This document shows, piece by piece, positions 42,834 through 52,723 of a stretch of DNA of 64,000 nt. Position 1 is the first letter of the stretch. Each line of letters opens with the position of its first letter. The notes below the pieces were generated by a model. It saw only the letters and a list, made by a program, of their open reading frames with translations, did no database searches and was not told the origin of the DNA. A program made the position numbers and the translations under genes. The stretch lies in assembly GCF_001766835.1 (NCBI RefSeq), contig NZ_LKEU01000027.1, positions 186,001 to 250,000 on the forward strand. Reading direction: 5' to 3'. The DNA is from Acetobacterium wieringae (lineage in GTDB: Bacteria > Bacillota > Clostridia > Eubacteriales > Eubacteriaceae).

Positions 42834-45194
42834 ATGATTACGAAGATCAAAAAAAGAGATGGACGAGAAGCCCCTTTTAATATTGAAAAAATTGCCAATG
42901 CCATTTTTAAGGCCGCCAGTGAAATCGGCGGCCAGAATTATCAGACCGCCATGGAGCTATCTGAAAAAGTGGCCATCTATATCGAACAGGAAATGAACAC
43001 CAATACCCCGACGGTGGAAGAAATTCAGGATGCGGTGGAAAAAATTCTGATCGAAACCGGACATGCAAAAACCGCAAAGAAATATATTCTCTACCGGGCC
43101 GAGCGAACCCGAATCCGGGAAATGGATACCCGCTTGATGAAAATATATGAGGATCTGACCTTTAAAGAAGCCAAGGACAACGATGTTAAACGGGAAAATG
43201 CCAACATTGACGGCGACACCGCCATGGGCACGATGCTGAAGTATGGATCAGAGGGCGCTAAACAGTTTTATGAAATGTTTGTCCTCAATCCCGAGCATTC
43301 AACCGCTCATAAAGCCGGTGAAATCCACATTCACGATATGGATTTTTTAACCCTGACCACTACCTGCTGTCAGATTGATTTAGAACGCTTATTTAAAGAT
43401 GGGTTTTCGACTGGTCACGGCCATCTCCGGGAACCCAACGATATTCAGAGTTATTCGGCGCTGGCCTGCATTGCCATTCAGTCCAACCAGAATGATCAGC
43501 ATGGCGGACAGAGTATTCCCAACTTTGACTATGCCATGGTGCCGGGGGTGAAAAAAACTTTTATCCGGCTCTATCGGGAGAATTTGGCCAAGGCCCTGAC
43601 CTTATTGACCGATACCAAAAATGCTTTAGCCAAGGTAAAGGCCATCAGTGAAGATATCGAAAAGAAACTGGGGTTAAAGCCCGAGCTAAATCAACCGAAG
43701 AATTATCTGGAAGCCGAAGCCCGGAGTTTGGCGTTATGGATAGCGGATGCCAACAGCATCAGCCGGGCTCAGAATTTTGCCATGGAAAATGCCGAACGGG
43801 AAATTGACCGCAGTGTTTATCAATCCATGGAGGCCTTTGTTCACAATCTCAACACCATGCATAGCCGGGCCGGAGCTCAGATCCCGTTTAGTTCCATCAA
43901 CTACGGGATGGATACCTCAATTGAGGGGCGTCTGGTCATAAAAAATCTGCTTTTGGCAACGGAGGCCGGGTTGGGAAATGGCGAAACTCCGATCTTTCCG
44001 ATTCATATTTTTAAGGTGAAGGAAGGGGTCAATTATAATCCCTGGGACCCCAATTATGATTTGTTTAAATTAGCCTGTCGGGTCAGCGCCAAGCGCCTGT
44101 TTCCCAATTTTTCCTTTTTGGATGCGCCTTATAATCTGAAATATTATCAGGCTGGCCAGCCGGAGACTGAAATTGCCTATATGGGCTGTCGTACCCGGGT
44201 GATCGGCAATGTCCACGATCCCAGTCGGGAAATTACCTATGGCCGGGGCAACTTAAGTTTTACCACCATCAATCTGCCCCGGATTGCCCTAAACTGCAAG
44301 GGTAACCAGGACGTGTTTTTTACTGAGTTGGATCAGAAAATTGATCTGGTGATTGAGCAGCTGCTGGAACGGTTTGAAATTCAGGCCCATAAAAAAGTTA
44401 AAAACTTTCCTTTCCTAATGGGCCAGGGCGTTTGGATTGATTCTGCAGATCTGACCGACGAGATGGAAATCCGGGAAGTACTGAAACACGGCACCCTGAG
44501 TATGGGCTTTATCGGCCTGGCGGAATGCTTGACCGTTCTTACCGGCAAACACCATGGCGAAGCGGCAGAAGTACAGGAGCTGGGGCTTGCCATTATTGGC
44601 CACATGCGCAAGCGGATGGATGAAACCAGTCAGGTCTATGGCATGAACTTTACCCTGCTGGGCACCCCGGCCGAAGGCACCGCCGGACGCTTTGTTAAGC
44701 TGGATAAACAGGTATTTGGTGAAATTCCCGGGGTAACCGATCGGGAATATTATACCAATTCGTTCCATATTCCGGTTTACTACCCCACCAGTGCCTATGA
44801 AAAAATTACCCTGGAAGCACCCTACCATGAGTTGACCAACGCTGGACACATCACCTATGTGGAAATGGACGGCGATCCCCTCGACAATCTGGAAGCCTTT
44901 GAGAAGGTGGTTCGGGCGATGAAGGAAGCTGGCATCGGCTATGGTTCCATCAATCATCCGGTGGATCGCGACCCGGTTTGCGGCTATACCGGCATCATCG
45001 GCGACGCGTGCCCCAATTGTGGACGAAGCGAAGACGATGTTCCCTTTGAACGGATACGCCGGATCACCGGTTATCTGGTAGGGACCCTGGATCGTTTCAA
45101 TGATGCCAAAAAAGCGGAAGTCAGAGATCGGATCAATCATTTTAATGCGGCTGGTCAAATGGCTGGTGGGGAACGGTTGGAGCAATTGCAGTGA
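42834..45194 (+). CDS. nrdD: Anaerobic (class III) ribonucleoside-triphosphate reductase
   Basis: A 786-aa enzyme. The start at 42834 is chosen because the frame upstream runs through the riboswitch terminator and the ATP-cone begins at MITKIKKRDGR. After the ATP-cone (1-90) comes the glycyl-radical reductase with GCRT active-site Cys near the middle and the C-terminal radical motif RITGYL. The zinc site reads D-P-V-C-G-Y, then C-P-N-C, so one of the four usual Cys is Asp. It reduces NTPs to dNTPs without oxygen. It overlaps nrdG (GTGA) and is controlled by a cobalamin riboswitch. Confidence 0.96.
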   Translation: MITKIKKRDGREAPFNIEKIANAIFKAASEIGGQNYQTAMELSEKVAIYIEQEMNTNTPTVEEIQDAVEKILIETGHAKTAKKYILYRAERTRIREMDTRLMKIYEDLTFKEAKDNDVKRENANIDGDTAMGTMLKYGSEGAKQFYEMFVLNPEHSTAHKAGEIHIHDMDFLTLTTTCCQIDLERLFKDGFSTGHGHLREPNDIQSYSALACIAIQSNQNDQHGGQSIPNFDYAMVPGVKKTFIRLYRENLAKALTLLTDTKNALAKVKAISEDIEKKLGLKPELNQPKNYLEAEARSLALWIADANSISRAQNFAMENAEREIDRSVYQSMEAFVHNLNTMHSRAGAQIPFSSINYGMDTSIEGRLVIKNLLLATEAGLGNGETPIFPIHIFKVKEGVNYNPWDPNYDLFKLACRVSAKRLFPNFSFLDAPYNLKYYQAGQPETEIAYMGCRTRVIGNVHDPSREITYGRGNLSFTTINLPRIALNCKGNQDVFFTELDQKIDLVIEQLLERFEIQAHKKVKNFPFLMGQGVWIDSADLTDEMEIREVLKHGTLSMGFIGLAECLTVLTGKHHGEAAEVQELGLAIIGHMRKRMDETSQVYGMNFTLLGTPAEGTAGRFVKLDKQVFGEIPGVTDREYYTNSFHIPVYYPTSAYEKITLEAPYHELTNAGHITYVEMDGDPLDNLEAFEKVVRAMKEAGIGYGSINHPVDRDPVCGYTGIIGDACPNCGRSEDDVPFERIRRITGYLVGTLDRFNDAKKAEVRDRINHFNAAGQMAGGERLEQLQ

Positions 45195-45697
45195 ACCCCC
45201 AAATAAGAATCGCCGGGGTGGTTAAGGAATCGATTGTGGATGGGCCGGGCATTCGCTTTGTGGTGTTTGCCCAGGGCTGTTCCCATCATTGTGAGGGCTG
45301 TCACAACCCGGCCACCCATGATTTAAGTGGCGGACACCTGGTGGCGATTGGCACCATTATCTCCGAAATGAAAAAGAACCCACTGTTGGATGGCCTCACC
45401 TTAAGCGGCGGCGAACCCTTTTTACAGTCTGCGGGCTTTTCTGAACTGGCCAGCCAGGCCAAAGCAGCCGGCTATCATGTGATGACCTATACCGGCTATA
45501 CCTATGAAACGCTGCTGGCGCAACCGGATCAATCGTGGCAGCAGCTATTGGAACACACCGATCTGCTGGTGGATGGAAGATTTGAAGTGGAACAAAAAAG
45601 CTTGCTGCTGAAATTCCGGGGCTCACATAATCAGCGGATTATTGATGTAAAAAAATCACAGCAGAAAAACCAGCTGGTACTTAGCGAGATCAGCTAA
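45191..45697 (+). CDS. nrdG: Anaerobic ribonucleotide reductase activating enzyme (radical SAM)
   Basis: A 168-aa radical SAM protein with the C-x3-C-x2-C motif (CSHHCEGC, about residues 30-37) and the GGEP-like SGGEPF motif. It uses SAM and a [4Fe-4S] cluster to create the glycyl radical on NrdD. The GTG start overlaps the nrdD stop by 4 bp, so translation is coupled. It ends at a terminator. Confidence 0.95.
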   Translation: MNPQIRIAGVVKESIVDGPGIRFVVFAQGCSHHCEGCHNPATHDLSGGHLVAIGTIISEMKKNPLLDGLTLSGGEPFLQSAGFSELASQAKAAGYHVMTYTGYTYETLLAQPDQSWQQLLEHTDLLVDGRFEVEQKSLLLKFRGSHNQRIIDVKKSQQKNQLVLSEIS

Positions 45698-45702
45698 AAA
45701 TC

Positions 45703-45743
45703 AATCAAAAGCAATCGTTTTTTTAACGGTTGCTTTTTGATTT
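45703..45743 (+). terminator. Rho-independent terminator after nrdDG
   Basis: A 16-17 bp stem (45703-45718 with 45726-45742, one bulge and one G-U) around a T-rich loop. Confidence 0.75.
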
Positions 45744-45907
45744 AAATGATTAGTTACCTAAATGGATGATGCAATTTTCAAAAAAGTAGTGGCAAAAAAT
45801 ATCAAAACGGTTAAAATAGTAAAGGTGCGAATTTGTTCGAGATACACGGACAAAATAACGTAAAAAAGCAAAAATAAATTTGCGATAGAAACGGTTGGAG
45901 GAATTGT

Positions 45908-47260
45908 GTGGATAAACGAAGTGAGTTTTCAAGTAAAATAGGTTTTGTGCTGGCAGCTGCCGGATCGGCAGTGGGGCTGGGGAATATCTGGCGGTTTCCA
46001 TATTTGGCTGCCAAATATGGGGGTGGTCTTTTTCTGGTCATCTACCTGATTTTTGTCTTGACCCTGGGTTTTACAATTATGACGGCTGAGTTGGCAATTG
46101 GCCGTAAAGCCCAGCTGAGTCCCATGGGTGCATATCGGGCCCTGGATAAACGGTTTGGTTTTGTGGGGGTGATCGCCTCCCTGGTGGCATTTCTGATTTT
46201 GCCTTACTACAGTGTAATCGGGGGCTGGGTAATCAAATATTTTTTAGTTTTTGTCTCCGGTGGCGGAGTGGCTACCACCGGAGCCGATTATTTTTCAAGC
46301 TATATCGCCAGGCCATTTGAGCCGATTATCTGGCAGGCTATTTTTGTTCTGGCCACCACCTTTGTGGTGATCCGCGGGGTTAAGGATGGCATCGAGAAAG
46401 CCAGTAAGATCTTAATGCCAATATTGATTGTCTTATCGGTTTTTTTATCAATTTATTCAATCATGCAGCCTGGGGCCATGGCCGGGGTCTGGTATTTTCT
46501 GTATCCGGACTTGGTTAATTTCAGTTTTCAGGCAGTCTTGGCCGCCATGGGACAAATGTTTTACTCGCTGTCGCTGGCCATGGGGATTATGGTCACCTAT
46601 GGTTCCTATCTCAGTAAAAAAGATGATCTGGAAACATCGGTTAAGCAAATTGAGCTGTTTGATGCCGGGATTGCCATTCTGGCGGGCTTTATGATTATAC
46701 CGGCGGTCTTTGCTTTCTCCGGTGGTGATCCGACAGCGCTTAATAAGGGCCCCGGTTTAATGTTTGTCACCCTGCCCAAAGTATTTGAAACGATGGGCTT
46801 TGGCAATGTGATGGGCGGCGTTTTCTTTTTGCTGGTATTGTTTGCGGCGCTGACTTCTTCGATTTCTTTAATGGAAGCCGTGGTGGCAACAGTCTGTGAT
46901 CAGTTTAAGTGGGAACGCAAAAAAGGGGTACTGATTGTTACGGTGCTGGCAATCCTGATTGGGATACCTTCTTCTTTGGGACAGGGCGTCTGGAGCGAGG
47001 TGCTCATTTTTGGTTTTAACTTTCTGGACTTTTTCGATTTCATTACCAACTCCGTATTGATGCCGGTTGGAGCCTTCTTTACCTGTATCCTAGTGGGTCA
47101 TGTGCTGGAAACAAAGATCATCACCGACGAGGTCAAGCTGTCATCACCCTTTAAACGGGAAAAGTTGTTTATTGTTATGGTTAAATATATCGCCCCGCTT
47201 TGTATTGTTGCAATTCTGATCAGCTCAATTTTAGAGGCCATGGGCGTGATTAAATACTAA
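45908..47260 (+). CDS. Sodium-dependent transporter of the NSS (SNF) family
   Basis: A 450-aa protein starting at GTG behind TTGGAGGAATT. It has about 11-12 membrane segments and the NSS segment 1 motif GSAVGLGNIWRFPY, which forms the sodium and amino acid sites. Family members take up amino acids such as tryptophan, tyrosine or leucine with Na+. In an acetogen with a possible Na+-linked economy, Na+-driven uptake would make sense (inference). Its own unit, between the nrdG terminator and the next gene 130 bp away. Confidence 0.93.
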   Translation: MDKRSEFSSKIGFVLAAAGSAVGLGNIWRFPYLAAKYGGGLFLVIYLIFVLTLGFTIMTAELAIGRKAQLSPMGAYRALDKRFGFVGVIASLVAFLILPYYSVIGGWVIKYFLVFVSGGGVATTGADYFSSYIARPFEPIIWQAIFVLATTFVVIRGVKDGIEKASKILMPILIVLSVFLSIYSIMQPGAMAGVWYFLYPDLVNFSFQAVLAAMGQMFYSLSLAMGIMVTYGSYLSKKDDLETSVKQIELFDAGIAILAGFMIIPAVFAFSGGDPTALNKGPGLMFVTLPKVFETMGFGNVMGGVFFLLVLFAALTSSISLMEAVVATVCDQFKWERKKGVLIVTVLAILIGIPSSLGQGVWSEVLIFGFNFLDFFDFITNSVLMPVGAFFTCILVGHVLETKIITDEVKLSSPFKREKLFIVMVKYIAPLCIVAILISSILEAMGVIKY

Positions 47261-47392
47261 CAACCAGCACAGCCACAACAACGGTTTTAGGCGATGCGGC
47301 AACCGTTACGAATTAAGCGTTCTTAATGATTTACTATTTCTAAAAAAACAGATATAATGGTTAAAAAAGTAGTAGAAAGAAGGTAATTCTTA

Positions 47393-48376
47393 ATGTGTAC
47401 AAGCCTTACTTTGATGACAACAAACCAGATTAATACGTTGGCCAGAACCATGGATTTTGCTTTTTTATTGGATCCGGAGCTGATCTGTGTGCCGAGGAAG
47501 TTTTTGCTTGAGTCGGAGGTGGATCAAACCCCAAGAGCGGTCAAGTATGCGATGATGGGCAGCGGTCGAAATTTGGGCACCTACCTTTTTGCCGATGGTC
47601 TCAACGAAGCCGGACTGGCCTGTGCCAGTTTATATTTCCCGGGCTATGCCGAGTATAGCGATGCGGTCATCCCCGGTCGCATTAATCTGGCGCCTCACGA
47701 AATTGTCGGCTGGCTGCTGACCAACTTCGCAACTCTTGAAGAAGTCAAGGCGGGGATTTTGCAGCTCAATATTGTCAGTACACCCCTTAAGATGATGAAC
47801 GTCATTACCCCGTTACACTGGATCATTACCGATAAAACCGGCCGAACCCTGGTGATTGAACCGATGAAAGAGGGCATTGTGATCCATGACAACCCCCTGG
47901 GGGTGATGACCAACAGTCCGGACTTCAATTGGCATTTAACCAATATCCGCAATTATATCGGGGTTTCGCCGAATAAAACCGGTTCGATTCAATTAAATGG
48001 CCTGACCTTTAGTCCCTTTGGCGGTGGTTCCGGAAGCGTTGGTCTGCCGGGAGATTACACCCCGCCATCGCGGTTTTTACGGGCACTGTTTGGTCGGGAG
48101 GCCATTAATCCCATGGAAACAGAGGAAGAGTGTATTAACGCCGCTTTTCACATTTTGGCATCGGTCGATATTCCCAAGGGTAGTGTGATCACCGATGAGG
48201 GCATCGATTTTACCCAATATACGGCCTGCATGGTCTGTAATACCGGCACCTATTATTTCAAAACCTACGACAATAACCAGATTGGCCGGGCCTGCCTGTT
48301 TAATGAAGATCTTGATGCCAAGGAACCAAAGGTCTGGGAAATGATGCAAGAACAGCAATACCGGCAATTGAATTAA
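47393..48376 (+). CDS. Linear amide C-N hydrolase, choloylglycine hydrolase / penicillin V acylase family
   Basis: A 327-aa Ntn-hydrolase. Cys2 directly after the start Met is the N-terminal nucleophile. Arg and Asp in A-R-T-M-D-F, the TNSPDFNWHL segment and the PPSRFLRA segment match family active-site regions. Members cleave bile salts, penicillin V or N-acyl homoserine lactones; the substrate here cannot be distinguished. In a non-gut acetogen bile salts seem less likely. There is no signal peptide, so it is cytoplasmic. AGAAGG precedes the start. Located just before the DNA repair gene at 48411. Confidence 0.9.
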   Translation: MCTSLTLMTTNQINTLARTMDFAFLLDPELICVPRKFLLESEVDQTPRAVKYAMMGSGRNLGTYLFADGLNEAGLACASLYFPGYAEYSDAVIPGRINLAPHEIVGWLLTNFATLEEVKAGILQLNIVSTPLKMMNVITPLHWIITDKTGRTLVIEPMKEGIVIHDNPLGVMTNSPDFNWHLTNIRNYIGVSPNKTGSIQLNGLTFSPFGGGSGSVGLPGDYTPPSRFLRALFGREAINPMETEEECINAAFHILASVDIPKGSVITDEGIDFTQYTACMVCNTGTYYFKTYDNNQIGRACLFNEDLDAKEPKVWEMMQEQQYRQLN

Positions 48377-48410
48377 ACGAATAGGATGATTGAGGCAAAA
48401 GGTGAATATG

Positions 48411-48875
48411 ATGAAAAATGGTTTTTGTTATCAAACCCCCTTGGGGAAAATCGTAATCATTGAAAACGGCGAAGCCATTACCGGATTAAGTTTTGAAAAA
48501 GCGTTGCCGGATCAGGTCAATCATCGTGAGACACCATTGCTAAAAGAAGCCGGCCAGCAAGTGGCGCAATATCTGCAGGGGAAACGCCGCAGCTTTGATT
48601 TGCCGCTTTGTCCGCAGGGCACCGACTTTCAGCAAAAGGTCTGGAAAGCCCTTCAGGAGATTCCCTACGGCGAAGTCTGCAGCTACCAGGATATCGCCCG
48701 GGCCATCGGCAATGAAAAAGCCTGCCGGGCGGTGGGGGGGGCCAACAACAAGAACCCCATATCCATTATCATCCCCTGTCACCGGGTAATTGGGGCCAAT
48801 GGTAGTCTGGTTGGTTATGGCGGCGGACTGGATATCAAACAAAAATTGTTGACGCTGGAAAATCAGATGAAATAG
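48411..48875 (+). CDS. ogt: Methylated-DNA-protein cysteine methyltransferase
   Basis: A 154-aa protein with the acceptor motif IIPCHRVIG and the helix-turn-helix segment of the Ogt/AGT C-terminal domain (YGEVCSYQDIA). It removes alkyl groups from O6-alkylguanine in a single suicidal turnover. The ATG at 48411 lies 5 bp after AAAAGGTGA; an adjacent ATG at 48408 is too close. It is 34 bp after the amide hydrolase gene, possibly co-transcribed, and ends at a terminator. Confidence 0.93.
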   Translation: MKNGFCYQTPLGKIVIIENGEAITGLSFEKALPDQVNHRETPLLKEAGQQVAQYLQGKRRSFDLPLCPQGTDFQQKVWKALQEIPYGEVCSYQDIARAIGNEKACRAVGGANNKNPISIIIPCHRVIGANGSLVGYGGGLDIKQKLLTLENQMK

Positions 48876-48884
48876 CAAAACAGG

Positions 48885-48917
48885 AAGCAATCTCTTAAGT
48901 GGAGGTTGCTTTTTTTA
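48885..48917 (+). terminator. Rho-independent terminator after ogt
   Basis: A 10-bp stem (48885-48894 with 48902-48911, one G-U) followed by a T run of eight. Confidence 0.8.
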
Positions 48918-49039
48918 TGAGGGCGGTCGTTGATAAAGATAAAAAGGACTGGATTAATCACTAAAAAACGGTAAAATTAAAGATAGTTAATTTTTTTAAA
49001 CCATAGCAGACAAATGATGACAACGGAAGGAGGTACCGT

Positions 49040-50761
49040 GTGAAAAAAATTATCACCGAATATTTAAAACCTTTCTATGGCCGGATGGCGATTGGTATAT
49101 TTTTTAAATTTACCGGATCGATCATGGATCTGATTATTCCCTCAATTCTGGCCTTGATTATTGACCAGGTTATTCCGTTAAATCAACCCGCACCGATTTT
49201 TTATTGGGGTGGGGTAATGGTGGTCTGTGCCATCATTGGAATGGTCTTTAACATTATTGCCAATCGGATGGCCGCCCGGGTGGCCAGTGATGCCACCGAA
49301 ATAATCCGTCACGACCTGTTTGCCCGGGTGATCTATTTTTCCAATCATCAGATGGATACCCTGACGAAGCCGTCGGTGATCTCCCGGTTAACCGCCGATA
49401 CCTACATTGTTCATCAGATGATCATCCGGATTCAGCGGTTGGGGGTGCGGGCACCGATTATGCTAGTCGGCGGCATCATCATCACAATGACCCTGGATCC
49501 GGGGCTGGCAATGGTACTAATCGGGATTATGCCGGTCATGATGCTGATTATCATCCTGGTTTCCCGAAAAAGCATGCCGCTTTTTGCCGGACTGCAACAG
49601 GCCTTGGATGGCTTTGTCCGAGTGGTCAGAGAAGACATCAACGGGATCCGGGTCATCAAAGCACTGTCTAAAACCGACTATGAGAAAAACCGCTTTGATA
49701 CCATTAATACCGATGTGGTGAACCGGGAGAAAAAAGCCCGGATGACGGTGGCGGTGATTTCTCCGGCCATGAATATCTGTCTCAATTTGGGTTTGGTATC
49801 GGTGGTGGTGGTGGGAGCCTATGGCGTCAATAACGGTACCTCGGAAGTGGGTATCATCCTGGCCTTTATGACCTATTTTACGATCATTCTGCATGCTGTT
49901 TTGGCGCTTTCCAAATTGTTTGAGATGTGGCCAAAGGCCACGGCTTCAGCGGAGCGGATTATCCAGGCCCTGGATAGTGTGGATATTTTGGCAGTTCAGG
50001 AAGTGACCGAAGATGGGGAAACTGTAAAAGATGATGCCTTTGTGGCATTTCAAAATGTCACCTTTTCATATAATAAAGAAGAACCCAATCTGGATAATAT
50101 ATCTTTTGCTTTGGCAAAAGGGGAAACTCTGGGAATTATTGGTGAAACCGGGGCCGGAAAAACGACCCTGTTAAATCTGCTGATGCGCCTTTACGATGCA
50201 GATGCGGGGAGCATTACCATTGCTGGTCGGGACATCCGATCAATCGATCCCCGGGAACTGCATCAAAAATTCGGAGTGGTCTTTCAGAATGATATGATTT
50301 TTGAAGCCACCATTGAGGAGAACATCGATCTGGGCCGCAATCTCTCAAAAGAAGCCATAAAAAAGGCAATCGTCTGCGCCGGTGCCAAAGCATTTGTGGA
50401 TGAAAAAGCGGATAAATCCGGCGAGCAGTTAACCATTAAAGGGGCCAATCTCAGCGGCGGTCAGAAACAGCGGATTCTGATTGCCCGGGCGCTGGCAGCC
50501 AGCCCGGAAATACTGGTGCTGGATGACGCATCAAGCGCCCTGGATTATCAAACCGATGCCGCTTTTCGCAAGGCGATTAAAGAAAATTTTGACGACACCA
50601 CCATTATTATTGTCGCCCAGCGGATCAGCTCCATTAAACACGCCGATCACATTTTGGTGCTGGAAGATGGTGTGGCCATTGGCTATGGTAAGCATAAGCA
50701 TTTAATGAAGAGCTGCGAAATTTATCGGGAAATCAGCCATTCCCAGATGGGGGTGTCCTGA
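49040..50761 (+). CDS. ABC exporter half-transporter with degenerate ATPase site
   Basis: A 573-aa protein: six-segment transmembrane domain (1-310) followed by an ATPase domain. GTG start behind AGGAGGT. Walker A GETGAGKTT and signature LSGGQKQR are normal, but the catalytic Glu is Asp (LVLDDASS) and the H-loop His is Gln (IIVAQRISS). This is the pattern of the degenerate subunit of heterodimeric exporters such as TM287/288 or BmrCD. It precedes its partner by 1 bp. The cargo (drug, lipid or peptide) is unknown. Confidence 0.92.
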   Translation: MKKIITEYLKPFYGRMAIGIFFKFTGSIMDLIIPSILALIIDQVIPLNQPAPIFYWGGVMVVCAIIGMVFNIIANRMAARVASDATEIIRHDLFARVIYFSNHQMDTLTKPSVISRLTADTYIVHQMIIRIQRLGVRAPIMLVGGIIITMTLDPGLAMVLIGIMPVMMLIIILVSRKSMPLFAGLQQALDGFVRVVREDINGIRVIKALSKTDYEKNRFDTINTDVVNREKKARMTVAVISPAMNICLNLGLVSVVVVGAYGVNNGTSEVGIILAFMTYFTIILHAVLALSKLFEMWPKATASAERIIQALDSVDILAVQEVTEDGETVKDDAFVAFQNVTFSYNKEEPNLDNISFALAKGETLGIIGETGAGKTTLLNLLMRLYDADAGSITIAGRDIRSIDPRELHQKFGVVFQNDMIFEATIEENIDLGRNLSKEAIKKAIVCAGAKAFVDEKADKSGEQLTIKGANLSGGQKQRILIARALAASPEILVLDDASSALDYQTDAAFRKAIKENFDDTTIIIVAQRISSIKHADHILVLEDGVAIGYGKHKHLMKSCEIYREISHSQMGVS

Positions 50762-50762
50762 G

Positions 50763-52529
50763 ATGCGACGATCACAAAAATTTGAAAAACCGCAAAACCG
50801 TAAGGGTACCCTGATCCAGTTGGGGGGCTATCTGATGCGCTATAAATGGCAACTGCTGGCGGCGATCACACTGACCATCGGCAGTAATCTACTGGCGTTG
50901 GTGGGGCCGCTACTTTCTGGTTACGCCATTGATGCCATTGAGCTGGGTACGGGTCGGGTTGATTTTAGTCAGGTATTTTACTACGCCGGCTGGATGGTGA
51001 TTTTTTATATCGGCTCAGCCGGACTGACCTATGTGCTGGAAGTGCTGATGATCCGGATCAGTCGCCAGGTTACTTTCGCCATGCGCCGGGATGTCTTTAA
51101 TAAGCTGATGGATCTGCCGGTGGGTTATTTTGATGTCCATCAGACCGGGGATGTCATCAGCCGGATTACCTATGATATTGATACGGTCAACAGCTCCATT
51201 TCCAGTGACCTGATCCAGGTATCCTCTGCGGTGATTACTGTGCTGGGATCCTTTTTGATGATGCTGGCGATTTCTCCCCAACTGGTGCTGATTTTTGCGT
51301 TCACGGTACCGGCGTCAATCTTGATGTCCCGTTACCTGGTTAAAAAGACCCGGCCACTGTTTAGTCGACGTTCCCGCAAGCTGGGGGAGCTTAATGGCTT
51401 TGTGGAAGAAATGGTATCGGGTCAGAAGACTTTAAAAATTTATGATCAGGAAGAGCATACCATTGAGAAATTTAATGTGAAAAACAAGCAGGCGGTGGAT
51501 GCCTATTATAACGCCGAATATTACGGCAGCATGATTTTTCCGACCATTAATTTTATCAACAATATCTCGCTGGCCTGTATCAGTGTCTTTGGGGCGCTGT
51601 TATATCTGGTGGGATCGATGTCGATTGGGCAGATTTCGTCCTTTGTGTTGTACTCTCGCAAGTTTTCCGGACCGATAAATGAAATGGCCAATATCATGAA
51701 TGACCTGCAGTCATCGTTGGCGGCGGCCGAGCGGGTTTTTGCTTTGCAAAATGAACTGTCAGAGGCCAGGGACACCGATCAGATGACCGATCTGACCAGT
51801 GTGAAGGGTGATATCGTGCTGGAAAATGTCCGCTTCAGCTATGATGCCAATCAGGTGATTATCAAAAACTTAAGTCTGGAGGCCGAAGCGGGTAAGCTGA
51901 TTGCCATTGTCGGCCCCACCGGGGCCGGTAAAACCACGATTATCAATCTGCTGATGCGCTTTTATGATACCGAAGCTGGTAATATCTATGTGGATGGCAA
52001 TGCGGTTCAGGAGCTGACCCGGGACAGCCTGCGCAAATCCTTTGCCATGGTGCTTCAGGACACCTGGATTTTTCATGGCACCATCTTTGAAAACCTGACC
52101 TATGGCAAAGAAAATGCCACCATGGCAGAGGTAATCCAGGCGGCCAAAGCGGCCCGTATTCATTCGTTCATTGCACATCTGCCTCAGGGTTACGATACGA
52201 TTTTAAGTGATGACGGCACCAATATTTCCAAGGGCCAGAAGCAGCTTTTAACCATCGCCCGGGCAATGCTGCTGGACGCCAAAATGCTGATCCTCGATGA
52301 AGCCACTTCCAACGTCGATACCCGTACCGAGAAAAAGATCCAGGAAGCCATGCGTCAGCTGATGAAAGATAAAACCTGTTTTGTCATCGCCCACCGGCTC
52401 TCCACCATCCAGAACGCTGATCTGATTCTGGTGGTGGATCAAGGCGATGTGGTGGAACAGGGCACCCATGAAGAACTGATGAAACGGCAGGGGCATTATT
52501 GGCAGATGTATCAGGCGCAGTTTGAGTGA
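50763..52529 (+). CDS. ABC exporter half-transporter, catalytic subunit
   Basis: A 588-aa partner of the preceding protein: six-segment transmembrane domain and ATPase domain with Walker A GPTGAGKTT, Walker B LILDEATSNVD with a true catalytic Glu, and H-loop IAHRLST. Its signature is altered (ISKGQKQL), so it pairs with the first subunit's degenerate site, leaving one competent ATP site per heterodimer. The two genes are separated by 1 bp and translated together. Confidence 0.92.
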   Translation: MRRSQKFEKPQNRKGTLIQLGGYLMRYKWQLLAAITLTIGSNLLALVGPLLSGYAIDAIELGTGRVDFSQVFYYAGWMVIFYIGSAGLTYVLEVLMIRISRQVTFAMRRDVFNKLMDLPVGYFDVHQTGDVISRITYDIDTVNSSISSDLIQVSSAVITVLGSFLMMLAISPQLVLIFAFTVPASILMSRYLVKKTRPLFSRRSRKLGELNGFVEEMVSGQKTLKIYDQEEHTIEKFNVKNKQAVDAYYNAEYYGSMIFPTINFINNISLACISVFGALLYLVGSMSIGQISSFVLYSRKFSGPINEMANIMNDLQSSLAAAERVFALQNELSEARDTDQMTDLTSVKGDIVLENVRFSYDANQVIIKNLSLEAEAGKLIAIVGPTGAGKTTIINLLMRFYDTEAGNIYVDGNAVQELTRDSLRKSFAMVLQDTWIFHGTIFENLTYGKENATMAEVIQAAKAARIHSFIAHLPQGYDTILSDDGTNISKGQKQLLTIARAMLLDAKMLILDEATSNVDTRTEKKIQEAMRQLMKDKTCFVIAHRLSTIQNADLILVVDQGDVVEQGTHEELMKRQGHYWQMYQAQFE

Positions 52530-52578
52530 TAGAAACATTGTGGATGGAATTTGATCTTAAATTAACAGATGAGATAAC

Positions 52579-52606
52579 TTGATCAATTCAGTCATCGTGT
52601 TATAAT
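52579..52606 (+). promoter_or_regulatory. Promoter of the yjdF unit
   Basis: TTGATC (52579-52584) and TATAAT (52601-52606), 16-bp spacer. Confidence 0.6.
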
Positions 52607-52613
52607 AAAAGCA

Positions 52614-52716
52614 AAGATAAAAACACAGTTCTGGTTGGTAGTCCAGACGCAGGATCATCCTGTCAGTAACCTGCCTCCTAAGGTTGTCCGTTCTTTGTCA
52701 CTATTTTCTAGGAGGA
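52614..52716 (+). ncRNA. Structured 5' leader of yjdF, candidate yjdF riboswitch
   Basis: The leader of about 100 nt can form CTGG-TTGGTAGT-CCAG, a GCAGG/CCTGC arm enclosing AGGATCATCCT, and AACC/GGTT next to the ribosome binding site (AGGAGG, 52710-52715). A yjdF RNA motif that binds azaaromatic compounds is known upstream of this gene family. I could not confirm its consensus by eye, so the call rests mainly on position and foldability. Confidence 0.45.
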
Positions 52717-52723
52717 ATTGAAT

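Noticed and set aside
44415..45185. 256-codon open frame on the minus strand opposite nrdD
   Set aside because: It lies wholly inside the certain nrdD gene, has no ribosome binding site and encodes no recognisable domain. It is a by-product of codon bias.
47280..47307. Hairpin AACGGTT/AACCGTT after the NSS transporter as terminator
   Set aside because: Only 7 bp with a long loop and no T run; too weak to list.
47393..48376. Specific call as bile salt hydrolase
   Set aside because: Active-site residues are shared with penicillin V acylases and acyl-homoserine-lactone acylases; substrate class cannot be told from sequence alone.
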